A stretch of DNA of 60,225 nt from contig DEZI01000004.1 of NCBI GenBank assembly GCA_002364755.1, positions 1 through 60,225 on the forward strand, written 5' to 3'. A program made the translations under genes and the position numbers. The notes below the pieces were generated by a model. The model saw nothing but the letters and a program-made list of their open reading frames with translations. It was not told the origin of the DNA and did not search any database. Shown one piece after another: positions 15,729 to 24,496 of the stretch (position 1 is the stretch's first letter; every line of letters begins with the position of its first letter). Origin of the DNA: Stenotrophomonas maltophilia. GTDB lineage: Bacteria > Pseudomonadota > Gammaproteobacteria > Xanthomonadales > Xanthomonadaceae.

Positions 15729-16375
15729 GACTTCGGCGCGACGTAGGGGGTGATCTCTGCTTCCGCCAGCAGCTGTCGTAGTTGCGCAATCGACGCGCGC
15801 CGCATCGGCTTCTCGTCCACCGGTGACAGCGGCGCTTGGCGCAGGGCGTCGTAAGGCAGTACGGCCAGGTCGAAGGTCAGTTCTTCGGCGCTGAACACCC
15901 AGACCGACACGTCCAGGTTGCGCTCGCGGTCCAGGCGCAGCCGGCGAACGCGCGATTCGGCGGGGATGCCGTGTTCGTCCAGGAAACGGTGCACGGCTTC
16001 GGGGTCGTCGCTGTGCAGGTGCAGCTGCACGGGGCTGTTGGCGTCGGCGGTGCCTTCCAGTACCGGCCCGACCAGGCGCGGGGCGAAGCCGTGCAGGAAT
16101 TCAAGTGCGCGTACGGCGGCCTCGCGGCGGCGCTGCAGCTCGTTGCCGTGCTGGGGCCCGGAGAACAGGCGCTGGTACTCGCGCAGGGCCTCTTCGATCT
16201 CGACGTTGCGGGGCAGGGAGGCATCGTCGTGGATGCCGAGGCGGCTGGCGGCCTTCAACTTGGCCTGGTGGTAGTCGCGGATGCCGCCTTCGGCCATGAG
16301 GCGGGCGGCTTCGTGGGCGAGGCGGTGGCGCCGCTCGCGGGTCTGGCTGGCAGCATGCTGACGTGCCCGATGCAT
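15725..16375 (-). CDS. conserved hypothetical protein
   Basis: The 216-residue protein starts with a charged helical region (MHRARQHAASQTRERRHRLAHEAARLMAEGG), then a helical segment (EIEEALREYQRLF, ALEFLHGFAPRLVGPVLEGTA) and an alpha/beta part with VQLHLHSDDPEAVHRFLDEHGI and VSVWVFSAEELTFDLAVLP. There is no signal peptide or membrane helix. The GPVLEGTA / DVSVWVF / TFDLAVL pattern vaguely recalls nucleotidyltransferase-fold proteins, but the catalytic GS and DxD motifs are not evident, so I make no functional claim. The ATG at 16375 has AGGAG 7 nt upstream; the frame is open much further upstream only because of GC-rich sequence. Its stop codon lies inside a SMAG repeat, so the C-terminus may have been set by repeat insertion. 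Confidence 0.75.
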   Translation of the reverse strand: MHRARQHAASQTRERRHRLAHEAARLMAEGGIRDYHQAKLKAASRLGIHDDASLPRNVEIEEALREYQRLFSGPQHGNELQRRREAAVRALEFLHGFAPRLVGPVLEGTADANSPVQLHLHSDDPEAVHRFLDEHGIPAESRVRRLRLDRERNLDVSVWVFSAEELTFDLAVLPYDALRQAPLSPVDEKPMRRASIAQLRQLLAEAEITPYVAPKS

Positions 16376-16460
16376 GCAAAAACTCCTGATGCGACCTGCG
16401 GACAGGTTAGCGCAGTGACGTGACATCTGCGTGGGGGCGGGCAACGGCGCCGCTGCGCTC

Positions 16461-16532
16461 GCCGGGCATGGCCCGACGCTAACGGGAGAGGGCGCGCGAC
16501 GGGAGGCATGGTAGGCCGGGCCGTGCCCGGCG
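16461..16532. repeat. two SMAG-like elements upstream of the hypothetical gene
   Basis: GCCGGGCATGGCCCGACGCTA (16461-16481) is a diverged minus-strand element and GTAGGCCGGGCCGTGCCCGG (from 16511) a plus-strand element, about 30 bp apart. Confidence 0.65.
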
Positions 16533-16542
16533 CATTGCATGA

Positions 16543-16563
16543 GTGCCAACCAACGGTTGGCAC
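16543..16563 (-). terminator. hairpin downstream of mrcA
   Basis: GTGCCAACC (16543-16551), loop AAC, GGTTGGCAC (16555-16563) form a perfect 9-bp stem 15 nt past the PBP1A stop. There is no clear T-run, so it may be a repeat element as much as a terminator. Confidence 0.5.
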
Positions 16564-16578
16564 CCGCCCGTGCCGTCC

Positions 16579-18999
16579 TTAGAAGATATCGAACGCGGCG
16601 GCGTCGGCCTGCGGGGTGTTCTGCAGGTTGAGGTCGTAGTCGGTCAGGCGGTCCATGTCTTCCACCTTCACCCACTCCACCGCGCCATTGAGCGTGGCCT
16701 GGACCATGCCGGCCGGCGGTTCGTTCTCGGCCAGCGGCACGTCCTTCAGGGCCACGCGCATGTAGTCGATCCAGATCGGCAGGGCGGCCTTGCCGCCGTA
16801 TTCGCGGTAGCCCAGCGAGCGGAAGTCGTCGCGGCCCACCCAGACGGTTGTGACGTACGGGCCGCCAAAGCCGGAGAACCAGGCATCGCGGTGGTCGTTG
16901 GTCGAACCGGTCTTGCCACCCAGGTCGGCGCGGCCGAGCACCTTGGCGGCGGTACCGGTACCGCGCTGGACCACGTCGCGCATCATCGACACCAGCTGGT
17001 AGGCCGTGCGGGCGTCGATCGCGCGCGGGGCGGTGCGGGCGTCCGGGTTGACCGGTGCGGCCGGGGTCTCGGTGGCCGGCGTGGCGGCGGCGGTAGCATC
17101 GGGCTTGGGCGCCGGGGCGCCGAAGTTGAAACCATCCACGACCTGGTTGACCGGCTGGTCGCTGCTGCCGGCGCACTCGCGGCATGCAAGGGCCGGGTTC
17201 TCCTTGAACACCACGGTGCCGTCGCGGTCGGTCACCTGGTCGATCAGCCAGGTGTCCACGCGCGAGCCACCGTTGGCGAACACGGCATAGCCGCGGGCCA
17301 CCGACAGCGGGGTGAGCGAGGCGGTACCCAGCGACATCGACAGGTTCGGCGGCAGCTCCGATTCGGCAAAGCCGAACTCGCTGATGTACTTGCGCGCGTA
17401 ATCCACGCCCATGCCATCAAGCAGGCGCACCGAGACCAGGTTGCGCGACTGCACCAGCGCCTCGCGCAGGCGCATCGGGCCACGGAAGCCGCCGCCATCG
17501 TTCTGCGGGGCCCAGGTCTTGCCGCGACGGTCGCGGAACACGACCGGGGCGTCGAGCACGATCGAGGCCGGGTTGTAGCCCTTGTCGAAGGCGGCCGCGT
17601 AGACGAACGGCTTGAAGCTCGAACCCGGCTGGCGGCGGGCCTGGGTGGCACGGTTGAACTTGTTGCCGGAGAAGCTGAAGCCACCGACCAGGGCCTTCAG
17701 GGCACCGCTGTGGGCATCCAGCGAAACCAGGGCGGACTGGCCGCGCGGAATCTGGTCCAGCAGCCACTCGCCTTCCTTCGCACCGGCGCGCACGCGCACG
17801 ACGTCGCCGCGCTGGACCAGCTTGCCCGGGGTCTTGTTGGTCCACTTGGCGGCACCGGCCGGCAGCACGATCTCGCTGCGGTTGGCCAGGACCACGGTGG
17901 CGCTGCCGTCGGCGCCGGTGCTGGCGACGATGGCCGGCAACAGGCCGGCCTGGCCGACGATGCCGCGCAGATGCTCGGCCAGGGCCGCGGCATCATCAGC
18001 GGCGCCCAGCTGCACCTGCTTTTCCACGCCGTGCCAGCCGTGGCGGTGGTCGTACAGCAGCAGGCCGTCACGCACGGCCAGGTTGGCCGATTCCTGCAGG
18101 GTGGCATCGATGGTCGTGGTGACGTGGTAACCCTTGTTGACCACGTCACCGCCGAAGCGGGCGATCATTTCCTGGCGCACCAGCTCGGCCACGTACGGGG
18201 CGTACACCTCCACCGGCGGCTCATGCGGAGTGGCGTGCATCGGCACGGCCTTGGCCGCATCGGCCTCGGCCTGGCTGACGAACTTCAGATCAGCCATGCG
18301 CTGCAGCACGTAGTTGTCGCGGCGCTGGCGGGCACGTTCCGGGTTGGAGATCGGGTTGCCGGAGGAGGGGAACTTGGGGATGCCGGCCAGCGAGGCCATC
18401 TCGTCCAGGTCCAGCTCGTTCAGCTTCTTGCCGTAGTAGAACTCGGCGGCGGCGGCCACGCCGTAGGCGCGGTTGCCGAAGAAACTCTTGTTCAGGTACA
18501 GCTCGAAGATCTCGTCCTTGCTCAGCTCGGACTCGATCTTGCGGGCCAACAGGATCTCGGCCAGCTTGCGCGTGTAGCTGTACTCGGAGCTGAGGAAGAA
18601 CTGGCGGGCGACCTGCTGGGTGATGGTCGAACCACCCGGCACGCGCCGGTCGCTGGTGGTGGCCAGCAGCCAGACCGCGCGGGCGATGCCCTTGTAGTCC
18701 ACGCCGCCATGCTCATAGAAGCGGGCGTCCTCGGTGGCCAGGAAAGCCCGCTTCAGGTTCTCCGGCACGTCCTTCATGGTGATGGGGGTGCGCCTTGTCT
18801 CACCGAAGACGGCCATCAGCTTGCCGTCGGCGGCGTAGACGTACATCGGCTCCTGCATTTCCACGTCGCGCAGGGTCTGCACGTCGGGAAGCTTGGAGGA
18901 TACGGCGTAGTACAGGCCGCCCACGGCGGCAGCACCAACCAGCGCCAGGACCAGGGCAACAACAAAGATCCAGCGCAGCCAGCGGCGGAGACGAGTCAT
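16579..18999 (-). CDS. mrcA: penicillin-binding protein 1A (class A PBP)
   Basis: This 806-residue bifunctional peptidoglycan synthase sits in the inner membrane. It has an N-terminal anchor (WIFVVALVLALVGAAAVGGLYY) and a glycosyltransferase-51 domain with EDARFYEHGGVDYKG, GGSTITQQVARQFF and KIESELSKDEIFELYLN. An OB-like region around 280-420 follows, then a transpeptidase domain with SxxK (PGSSFKPF), SxN (SRN) and KTG (GGKTGSTND) motifs. A Pro/Ala-rich insert (about 650-680) precedes the KTG part. Length and domain order fit PBP1A. It is divergent from pilM, the same mrcA-pil arrangement as in pseudomonads and xanthomonads. Confidence 0.97.
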   Translation of the reverse strand: MTRLRRWLRWIFVVALVLALVGAAAVGGLYYAVSSKLPDVQTLRDVEMQEPMYVYAADGKLMAVFGETRRTPITMKDVPENLKRAFLATEDARFYEHGGVDYKGIARAVWLLATTSDRRVPGGSTITQQVARQFFLSSEYSYTRKLAEILLARKIESELSKDEIFELYLNKSFFGNRAYGVAAAAEFYYGKKLNELDLDEMASLAGIPKFPSSGNPISNPERARQRRDNYVLQRMADLKFVSQAEADAAKAVPMHATPHEPPVEVYAPYVAELVRQEMIARFGGDVVNKGYHVTTTIDATLQESANLAVRDGLLLYDHRHGWHGVEKQVQLGAADDAAALAEHLRGIVGQAGLLPAIVASTGADGSATVVLANRSEIVLPAGAAKWTNKTPGKLVQRGDVVRVRAGAKEGEWLLDQIPRGQSALVSLDAHSGALKALVGGFSFSGNKFNRATQARRQPGSSFKPFVYAAAFDKGYNPASIVLDAPVVFRDRRGKTWAPQNDGGGFRGPMRLREALVQSRNLVSVRLLDGMGVDYARKYISEFGFAESELPPNLSMSLGTASLTPLSVARGYAVFANGGSRVDTWLIDQVTDRDGTVVFKENPALACRECAGSSDQPVNQVVDGFNFGAPAPKPDATAAATPATETPAAPVNPDARTAPRAIDARTAYQLVSMMRDVVQRGTGTAAKVLGRADLGGKTGSTNDHRDAWFSGFGGPYVTTVWVGRDDFRSLGYREYGGKAALPIWIDYMRVALKDVPLAENEPPAGMVQATLNGAVEWVKVEDMDRLTDYDLNLQNTPQADAAAFDIF

Positions 19000-19140
19000 C
19001 GGTGTCAGATTCCGATTGCGAATTTCGTGGTCGCAGAGTATAGATTACGCAAGGTGGCGGCTGGGGCCGGCACCGGGGAACGCAAGGGGAATTGCCAGGG
19101 GCTGCGTGTTCATCCTGTGAGGGATTTCACAGCAGGGCGG

Positions 19141-19169
19141 TTGCCATTCGCTAAAAATACGTTATTAAT
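19141..19169 (+). promoter_or_regulatory. predicted sigma-70 promoter of pilMNOPQ
   Basis: TTGCCA at 19141-19146 and an AT-rich TTATTAAT ending at 19169 are spaced about 16-17 bp, 50 bp before the pilM start in the divergent mrcA-pilM region. This is a prediction from hexamer similarity. Confidence 0.4.
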
Positions 19170-19218
19170 GCGCGGACGCAGATCGTGTGTCCAAGTGCCC
19201 GTCGGCAGGGGAGAAACC

Positions 19219-20277
19219 GTGGGGCTCATCCCAAAAAGTCAGTCGCCGCTCATTGGCGTCGACATCAGTTCGACTGCGGTAAAGCTGTTGCAGCTTTCCC
19301 GCAGCGGCAACCGTTTCCGCGTGGAACACTACGCCGTGGAACCGTTGCCGCCGAATGCGGTGGTTGAAAAGAACATCGTCGAAGTGGAGGCCGTGGGTGA
19401 GGCCATCCGCCGGGCGATGAACCGTTCCGGCAGCAAGGCCAAGCTGGCCGCGGCCGCCGTGGCCGGTTCGGCGGTGATCACCAAGGTGATCCCTATGCCG
19501 GCCGACCTCGACGAAGCCGACATGGAAGCCCAGATCGAGCTGGAAGCGGTCAACTACATTCCGTACCCGATCGAGGAAGTGAACCTGGACTTCGAGGTGA
19601 TCGGGGCGATCCCGAACAATCCGGAGATGGTCCAGGTGCTGCTGGCTGCCTCGCGCTCGGAAAACGTCGAGCTGCGCCAGTCGGCGCTGGAGCTGGGCGG
19701 CCTGCAGGCCAAGGTGATGGACGTGGAGGCTTTCGCGGTCGAGAACGCCTTCGCCCTGGTGGCCAGTGAGCTGCCGGTGTCCCACGAAGGCGTGGTGGCC
19801 CTGGTCGACATCGGCGCCACGATGACCACGCTGAACGTCCTGCGCGGCGGCCGTAGCCTGTACAGCCGCGAACAGGTGTTCGGTGGCAAGCAGCTGACCG
19901 ACGAGATCATGCGCCGCTACGGCCTGAGCTACGAGGAAGCCGGTCTGGCCAAGCGCCAGGGCGGGCTGCCGGAAAGCTACGAAGTGGAAGTGCTGGAGCC
20001 CTTCAAGGAAGCGACGGTCCAGCAGATCAGCCGCCTGCTGCAGTTCTTCTACGCGGGCAGTGAATTCAACCGGGTCGACCACATCGTGCTCGCCGGCGGT
20101 TGCGCCGCGCTGGCTGGCCTGCCGGAGATGGTCGAAGAGCAGCTGGGCGTGCCGACCGTGGTCGCCAACCCGCTGGCACAGATGACCCTGGGCCCGAAGG
20201 TGCAGGCGCAGGCGCTTGCCCAGGATGCCCCCGCGCTGATGATCGCTACCGGTCTGGCACTGAGGAGCTTCGACTGA
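19219..20277 (+). CDS. pilM: type IV pilus assembly protein PilM
   Basis: This 352-residue actin-like cytoplasmic protein starts MGLIPKSQSPLIGVDISSTAVKLLQL (phosphate-1-like motif) and contains ALVDIGATMTTLNVL (phosphate 2) and the adenosine-type motif HIVLAGGCAALAGL. PilM binds the N-terminal tail of PilN on the cytoplasmic face and belongs to the alignment subcomplex that links the pilus motor to the PilQ secretin. The GTG at 19219 is chosen because AGGGGAG lies just upstream and the actin-like fold starts there; a much longer in-frame opening to 16543 is the antisense shadow of mrcA. It is first in pilMNOPQ, and its stop overlaps the pilN start. Confidence 0.97.
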   Translation: MGLIPKSQSPLIGVDISSTAVKLLQLSRSGNRFRVEHYAVEPLPPNAVVEKNIVEVEAVGEAIRRAMNRSGSKAKLAAAAVAGSAVITKVIPMPADLDEADMEAQIELEAVNYIPYPIEEVNLDFEVIGAIPNNPEMVQVLLAASRSENVELRQSALELGGLQAKVMDVEAFAVENAFALVASELPVSHEGVVALVDIGATMTTLNVLRGGRSLYSREQVFGGKQLTDEIMRRYGLSYEEAGLAKRQGGLPESYEVEVLEPFKEATVQQISRLLQFFYAGSEFNRVDHIVLAGGCAALAGLPEMVEEQLGVPTVVANPLAQMTLGPKVQAQALAQDAPALMIATGLALRSFD

Positions 20278-21152
20278 TGGCACGCATCAATCTATTGCCC
20301 TGGCGCGCCGAACGGCGCAAGCAGCGCCAGCGCGAGTTCGGCGTCATGCTGGGCATGGCCGCGCTCGGTGGCCTGCTGCTGTCCCTGCTGATCTGGTTCT
20401 ACTACGACATGCAGGTCAGCGGCCAGCAGGAGCGCAACGCGTACCTGCAGACCGAGATCGACAAGGTCAAGAAGCAGAACGAGGAGATCAAGCGCCTCGA
20501 CGAGCAGAAGAGCCGCCTGCTGGCGCGCAAGGCCGTCATCGAACAGCTGCAGGCCAAGCGTTCGCAGATGGTCCATCTGTTCGATGCCCTGGTCCGCACC
20601 ATTCCGGATGGCGTGGTGCTGACCGCCCTGACCCAGGACGGCGACATGCTCACCCTGGAAGGCCGCACCCAGTCCAACGCACGCGTCTCGGCGTACATGC
20701 GCAACCTGGAAGTGTCCGGCTGGATGACCAATCCCGAGCTGTCGATCATCGAGGCCAGCAACCCGGAGAAGGACAAGGAAATCCGTGCCGGTGGCCCGGT
20801 GGCTGACATCAAGGCCTTGCCGTATCTGTTCAAGGTGACGGTGAAGCTGCCGGCACAGAGTGACGAGAGCACCACCCCCGGTCTGAATGCCGATGGCTCG
20901 GTGGCGACGCCCGCTGCAGCGGCTCCGGCTGTCGCGCCGTTGTCGGCAGGCCAGGATGCGGCCGCCCCGCCAGCTGGCCAGCCTCCGGCACCCGCTGCTG
21001 CCCCGGCCAACGCCCCGGCTGCGCAGCCCGCGCCGACAGCGCCGGCCGTCCAGCCTGCCACCCAGCCGGCAGCCCCGCCCAAGCCTGAGGGCAGCCGCCT
21101 GGCGCAGCCGCCGCAGGCCTTCCACGCCCCGCTGCAGGGGGACCGCGCATGA
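20277..21152 (+). CDS. pilN: type IV pilus assembly protein PilN
   Basis: This 291-residue bitopic inner-membrane protein begins MARINLLPWRAERRK, the conserved cytoplasmic motif that docks into PilM. A membrane helix follows (MLGMAALGGLLLSLLIWFYY), then a coiled-coil (EIDKVKKQNEEIKRLDEQKS) and a ferredoxin-like periplasmic core. The C-terminal 70 residues (from about 220) are an Ala/Pro/Gln-rich low-complexity tail that makes it longer than the usual roughly 200 residues for this family; such tails are disordered and may reach into the periplasm. The start overlaps the pilM stop by one base (TGATG). It pairs with PilO. Confidence 0.96.
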   Translation: MARINLLPWRAERRKQRQREFGVMLGMAALGGLLLSLLIWFYYDMQVSGQQERNAYLQTEIDKVKKQNEEIKRLDEQKSRLLARKAVIEQLQAKRSQMVHLFDALVRTIPDGVVLTALTQDGDMLTLEGRTQSNARVSAYMRNLEVSGWMTNPELSIIEASNPEKDKEIRAGGPVADIKALPYLFKVTVKLPAQSDESTTPGLNADGSVATPAAAAPAVAPLSAGQDAAAPPAGQPPAPAAAPANAPAAQPAPTAPAVQPATQPAAPPKPEGSRLAQPPQAFHAPLQGDRA

Positions 21153-21802
21153 GCAGGAAAGTCGACCTCAAGAGCCTGGACTTCAACGACATCGGCAACT
21201 GGCCGCGGAACGCGAAAATCGTGTTCTGCACGCTGATCGCCCTGGTCATCATGTTCGTGGCGTACATGCTGCTGATCAGCGGCAAGCGCGAGGAACTGGA
21301 AGGCCTGGAAGGCCAGGAAGCCACGCTGCGCCAACAGTTCAGCACCGAGCAGGCACGCGCGGTGAACCTGGAACCGCTCAAGCAGCAGCTGGCACAGATG
21401 GAGCAGGTCCTGCAGCAGATGCTGCGGCAGCTGCCAAGCAAGACCGAGATGCCGGACCTGATCATCGACATCTCGCAGACCGCGCTGTCCAGCGGCCTGA
21501 CCAACCAGCTGTTCGAGCCGGAACAGGAACAGATCAAGGAGTTCTACGCCGAGAAGCCGATCAAGCTGAAGATGGTGGGCAGCTACCACCAGTTCGGCGC
21601 GTTCGTCAGTGGCGTGGCCTCGCTGCCGCGCGTGGTCATCCTGACCATGCACGACATCAATCTGAAGCCGGCCGACAAGACCGGTGGCAGCATCCGCGCC
21701 GGCGCGCTGGAGCTGTCCGGTACGGTCAAGACCTACCGGTACCTGGATGAGTCCGAGATCGCAGAACAACAGGTTGAACCCGGCAAGGAGGCACAGAAGT
21801 GA
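21149..21802 (+). CDS. pilO: type IV pilus assembly protein PilO
   Basis: The 217-residue inner-membrane protein has a short cytoplasmic N-terminus (LKSLDFNDIGNWPRNAK), one membrane helix (IVFCTLIALVIMFVAYMLLI), a coiled-coil (EELEGLEGQEATLRQQF ... LKQQLAQMEQVLQQMLRQL) and a C-terminal ferredoxin-like domain. It forms heterodimers with PilN and contacts PilP. The start overlaps the pilN stop (ATGA). Length and topology are as expected. Confidence 0.96.
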   Translation: MSRKVDLKSLDFNDIGNWPRNAKIVFCTLIALVIMFVAYMLLISGKREELEGLEGQEATLRQQFSTEQARAVNLEPLKQQLAQMEQVLQQMLRQLPSKTEMPDLIIDISQTALSSGLTNQLFEPEQEQIKEFYAEKPIKLKMVGSYHQFGAFVSGVASLPRVVILTMHDINLKPADKTGGSIRAGALELSGTVKTYRYLDESEIAEQQVEPGKEAQK

Positions 21803-22335
21803 TCCGTTCCTTCATTGCACGGGGTGGCATGGCGATGGCGGTGTTGTTGCTGGCCGGCTGCGGCCGCGGCATCACCAGCACGCCGGGCGACGCCCCCAAC
21901 CTGGAAAAGTGGGTTGAAAGCGAGCGCGCACGACCGGCACAGCCGCTGGAGCCGCTGCCGGTGATGCAGCAGTTCGAGACCTTCGAGTATTCCGCGCAGG
22001 GCATGCGCGATCCGTTCACCGATGCCTGGGCCAATCCGCAGCAGGGGGCTGGTGGAACCCGTCCGGATCCGAACCGGCGCAAGGAGCCGCTTGAAGGCTT
22101 CCCGCTGGATGCGCTGGACATGGTGGGTACCATCGGTACCGGAGGCGGCACGGTCGCCCTGGTGATGGGGCCCGACAAGGTGACCTACCGGGTGCGCCCG
22201 GGTGGATACCTTGGGCAGAGCGACGGGCGGGTCACCGCGGTCTACGAAGACCGCGTGGAGCTGATCGAACTTGTGCCGGACGGTGCGGGGGGCTGGCTGG
22301 AACGTCCGGCCACGCTCGCGCTCGATGATCAATGA
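21799..22335 (+). CDS. pilP: type IV pilus lipoprotein PilP
   Basis: The 178-residue inner-membrane lipoprotein has a lipobox LLAGC (Cys21), a flexible segment with the PilNO-binding region (FETFEYSAQGMRDPFTD), and a C-terminal beta-sandwich domain (PLDALDMVGTIG ... TYRVRPGGYLGQSDGRV) that contacts the N0 domain of PilQ. The ATGA overlap with pilO indicates coupled translation. Confidence 0.96.
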   Translation: MIRSFIARGGMAMAVLLLAGCGRGITSTPGDAPNLEKWVESERARPAQPLEPLPVMQQFETFEYSAQGMRDPFTDAWANPQQGAGGTRPDPNRRKEPLEGFPLDALDMVGTIGTGGGTVALVMGPDKVTYRVRPGGYLGQSDGRVTAVYEDRVELIELVPDGAGGWLERPATLALDDQ

Positions 22336-22356
22336 TCGTTTACTGGGGATAGCACG

Positions 22357-24330
22357 ATGACTTTTCACCAAGCCAAGGGGCTGCGACCCATCCGGCGCTC
22401 TACCTTGAACCGCATCAGCGCGCTGGGAGTCGCGCTGATGCTGGCCTGCGCCCCGGCGCTGGCCGCCGCACCGGCCGAGAAACCGGCAGGCACCGCAGTA
22501 GCGACGCAGGCCTCCGCGCCGGCATCGCTGTCGGTGCAGCGGATCGATTTCAAGCGCGGCGATGACGGCAGCGGCCGTCTGATCGTCCAGTTCGACGGCC
22601 AGGGCGCGATCCCTGACCTGCGCACGCAGGACAACAGTGTGGTGGTCGACGTTGGCAATGCCCGACTGCCGGCCAACCTGCAGAAGCCGCTGAACGTCAC
22701 CGACTTCGCCACGCCGGTGCAGCGCATCGACGCCAAGCCGTCCGGCGCGGGCACCCAGCTGGTGCTGAGCACCGGCGGCGCGGTCGAATCGCTGGCCTAC
22801 CAGAGCGGCAACGAGTACGTGGTCGAGATCAGTGCCCGCAAGGCACCGGCCGCCGTCGGTGCCGTCACCGCAGGCAGCGTCACCCAGGCTGCCAAGGGCG
22901 TGCCGGAGCGTGGCTACAGCGGCAAGCCGGTCACCTTCAACTTCCAGGACGTGCCGGTGCGCACCGTGCTGCAGTTGATTGCCGAAGAGTCGAACCTGAA
23001 TGTCGTGGCGTCCGATTCGGTGCAGGGCAATGTGACTCTGCGCCTGGTCAACGTGCCGTGGGACCAGGCGCTGGACATCGTGCTGCGCGCCAAGGGCATG
23101 GACAAGCGTCGCGACGGCAGCGTGATCTGGGTCGCGCCGCAGGCCGAGCTGGCCAAGTTCGAGCAGGAAAAGGAAGACGCACGCATCGCCATCGAGAACC
23201 GCGAGGATCTGGTGACCGATTACGTGCAGATCAACTACCACAGCGCCACGCAGATCTTCAAAGCGCTGACCGAGGCCAAGGGCATCGGTGGTGGTGGTGG
23301 TGGTGGCAGTGGTGGCGGGAGCAGCTCCAGCCAGGAAGAGAGTGGCTTCCTGTCCTCGCGCGGCCGCATCGTTGCCGACGAGCGCACCAACACCCTGATG
23401 ATCAGCGACATCCCGAAGAAGATCGCGCGCATGCGTGAGCTGATCAACGTGATTGACCGCCCGGTCGACCAGGTGCTGATCGAGAGCCGCATCGTCATCG
23501 CCACCGACACCTTTGCCCGCGAGCTGGGTGCCAAGTTCGGCATCAGCGGCAGTCGGGACAATGTGTACTTCAGCGGTGATCTGGAAGCAAACCGTGAGAC
23601 GCGCGAATCCCAGGTGACCACTGCAGCCACCAATGCCAACGCCGTGCGTGACTGGATCGCGGGCGGCAGCGTCGGGCCGGCTCCTATACCGGTTGCCTCG
23701 GCTATCAAGCGTGGCCTGAACTGGGACCTGCCGGTCGCCTCCACCAGCAACCCCGGCTCGCTCGCCCTGTCCATCCTCAACGCGGGCTACCTGCTGGACG
23801 TCGAACTGTCGGCCATGCAGGAAGAATCGCGTGGTGAAGTGATTTCCAACCCGCGCGTGGTGACCACCAACCAGCGCGAGGCCCTGATCAAGCAGGGTAA
23901 GGAAATCGGCTACGTCACCATCAGCGGCGGCGGTGCGGCCGGTGGTGCACAGACCCCGAACGTGCAGTTCAAGGAAGTGGTGCTGGAGCTGAAGGTCACC
24001 CCGACCATCACCGACGACAACCGCGTGTTCCTGAACATGGCGGTCAAGAAGGACGAAGTGCAGCGCTACATCACCCTGGCCGGCTACGGTGAAATTCCGG
24101 AAATCAACCGCCGCGAGGTCAACACCGCCGTGCTGGTGGAAGACGGCCAGACCGTGGTGATCGGTGGTGTGTACGAGTTCACCGACCGCAGCAGCGTCAG
24201 CAAGGTGCCGTTCCTGGGCGATGTCCCGTTCCTGGGCAATCTGTTCAAGAAGCGCGGCCGCAACAAGGACAAGGCCGAACTGCTGGTGTTCGTGACCCCG
24301 AAGGTGCTGCGCGTGGCCAAGAAGAGCTGA
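22357..24330 (+). CDS. pilQ: type IV pilus secretin PilQ
   Basis: This 657-residue outer-membrane secretin has a signal peptide (ending ALAAAPA), an AMIN domain at about 45-155 for peptidoglycan binding, an STN/N0 domain (VTFNFQDVPVRTVLQLIAEESNLNVV, about 190-260), an N1 domain (TDYVQINYHSATQIFKAL), and the secretin pore with EVISNPRVVTTNQREA and VPFLGDVPFLGNLFK. A Gly/Ser-rich linker of about 15 residues lies between N1 and the pore, encoded by a GGT-repeat tract at about 23287-23320. Only one clear AMIN copy is visible. It forms the gated channel through which the pilus exits; it lies 21 bp after pilP. Confidence 0.96.
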   Translation: MTFHQAKGLRPIRRSTLNRISALGVALMLACAPALAAAPAEKPAGTAVATQASAPASLSVQRIDFKRGDDGSGRLIVQFDGQGAIPDLRTQDNSVVVDVGNARLPANLQKPLNVTDFATPVQRIDAKPSGAGTQLVLSTGGAVESLAYQSGNEYVVEISARKAPAAVGAVTAGSVTQAAKGVPERGYSGKPVTFNFQDVPVRTVLQLIAEESNLNVVASDSVQGNVTLRLVNVPWDQALDIVLRAKGMDKRRDGSVIWVAPQAELAKFEQEKEDARIAIENREDLVTDYVQINYHSATQIFKALTEAKGIGGGGGGGSGGGSSSSQEESGFLSSRGRIVADERTNTLMISDIPKKIARMRELINVIDRPVDQVLIESRIVIATDTFARELGAKFGISGSRDNVYFSGDLEANRETRESQVTTAATNANAVRDWIAGGSVGPAPIPVASAIKRGLNWDLPVASTSNPGSLALSILNAGYLLDVELSAMQEESRGEVISNPRVVTTNQREALIKQGKEIGYVTISGGGAAGGAQTPNVQFKEVVLELKVTPTITDDNRVFLNMAVKKDEVQRYITLAGYGEIPEINRREVNTAVLVEDGQTVVIGGVYEFTDRSSVSKVPFLGDVPFLGNLFKKRGRNKDKAELLVFVTPKVLRVAKKS

Positions 24331-24356
24331 GCCCGCCCGTACACGCTGCACGAGAC

Positions 24357-24385
24357 GGGGCCGCCATGTGCGGCCCTTTCTCGTG
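24357..24385 (+). terminator. intrinsic terminator after pilQ
   Basis: GGGGCCGC (24357-24364), loop CATGT, then GCGGCCC (24370-24376) followed by TTTCTCG, 26 nt after the pilQ stop. Confidence 0.75.
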
Positions 24386-24496
24386 GTGGATCCACGCCAT
24401 GAGGCGATGGCCATTCATCCGTCCTTGATCCAATCCGCGGACCGGCCTGCGATGATGTGGGGAACCCGTGCCGTTCCGCGCCGGTCAAAGGCCCCC

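Noticed and set aside
16543..19218. Very long open frame continuing upstream of pilM on the plus strand
   Set aside because: It is the antisense shadow of mrcA in GC-rich sequence; the PilM fold and a good Shine-Dalgarno begin at 19219.
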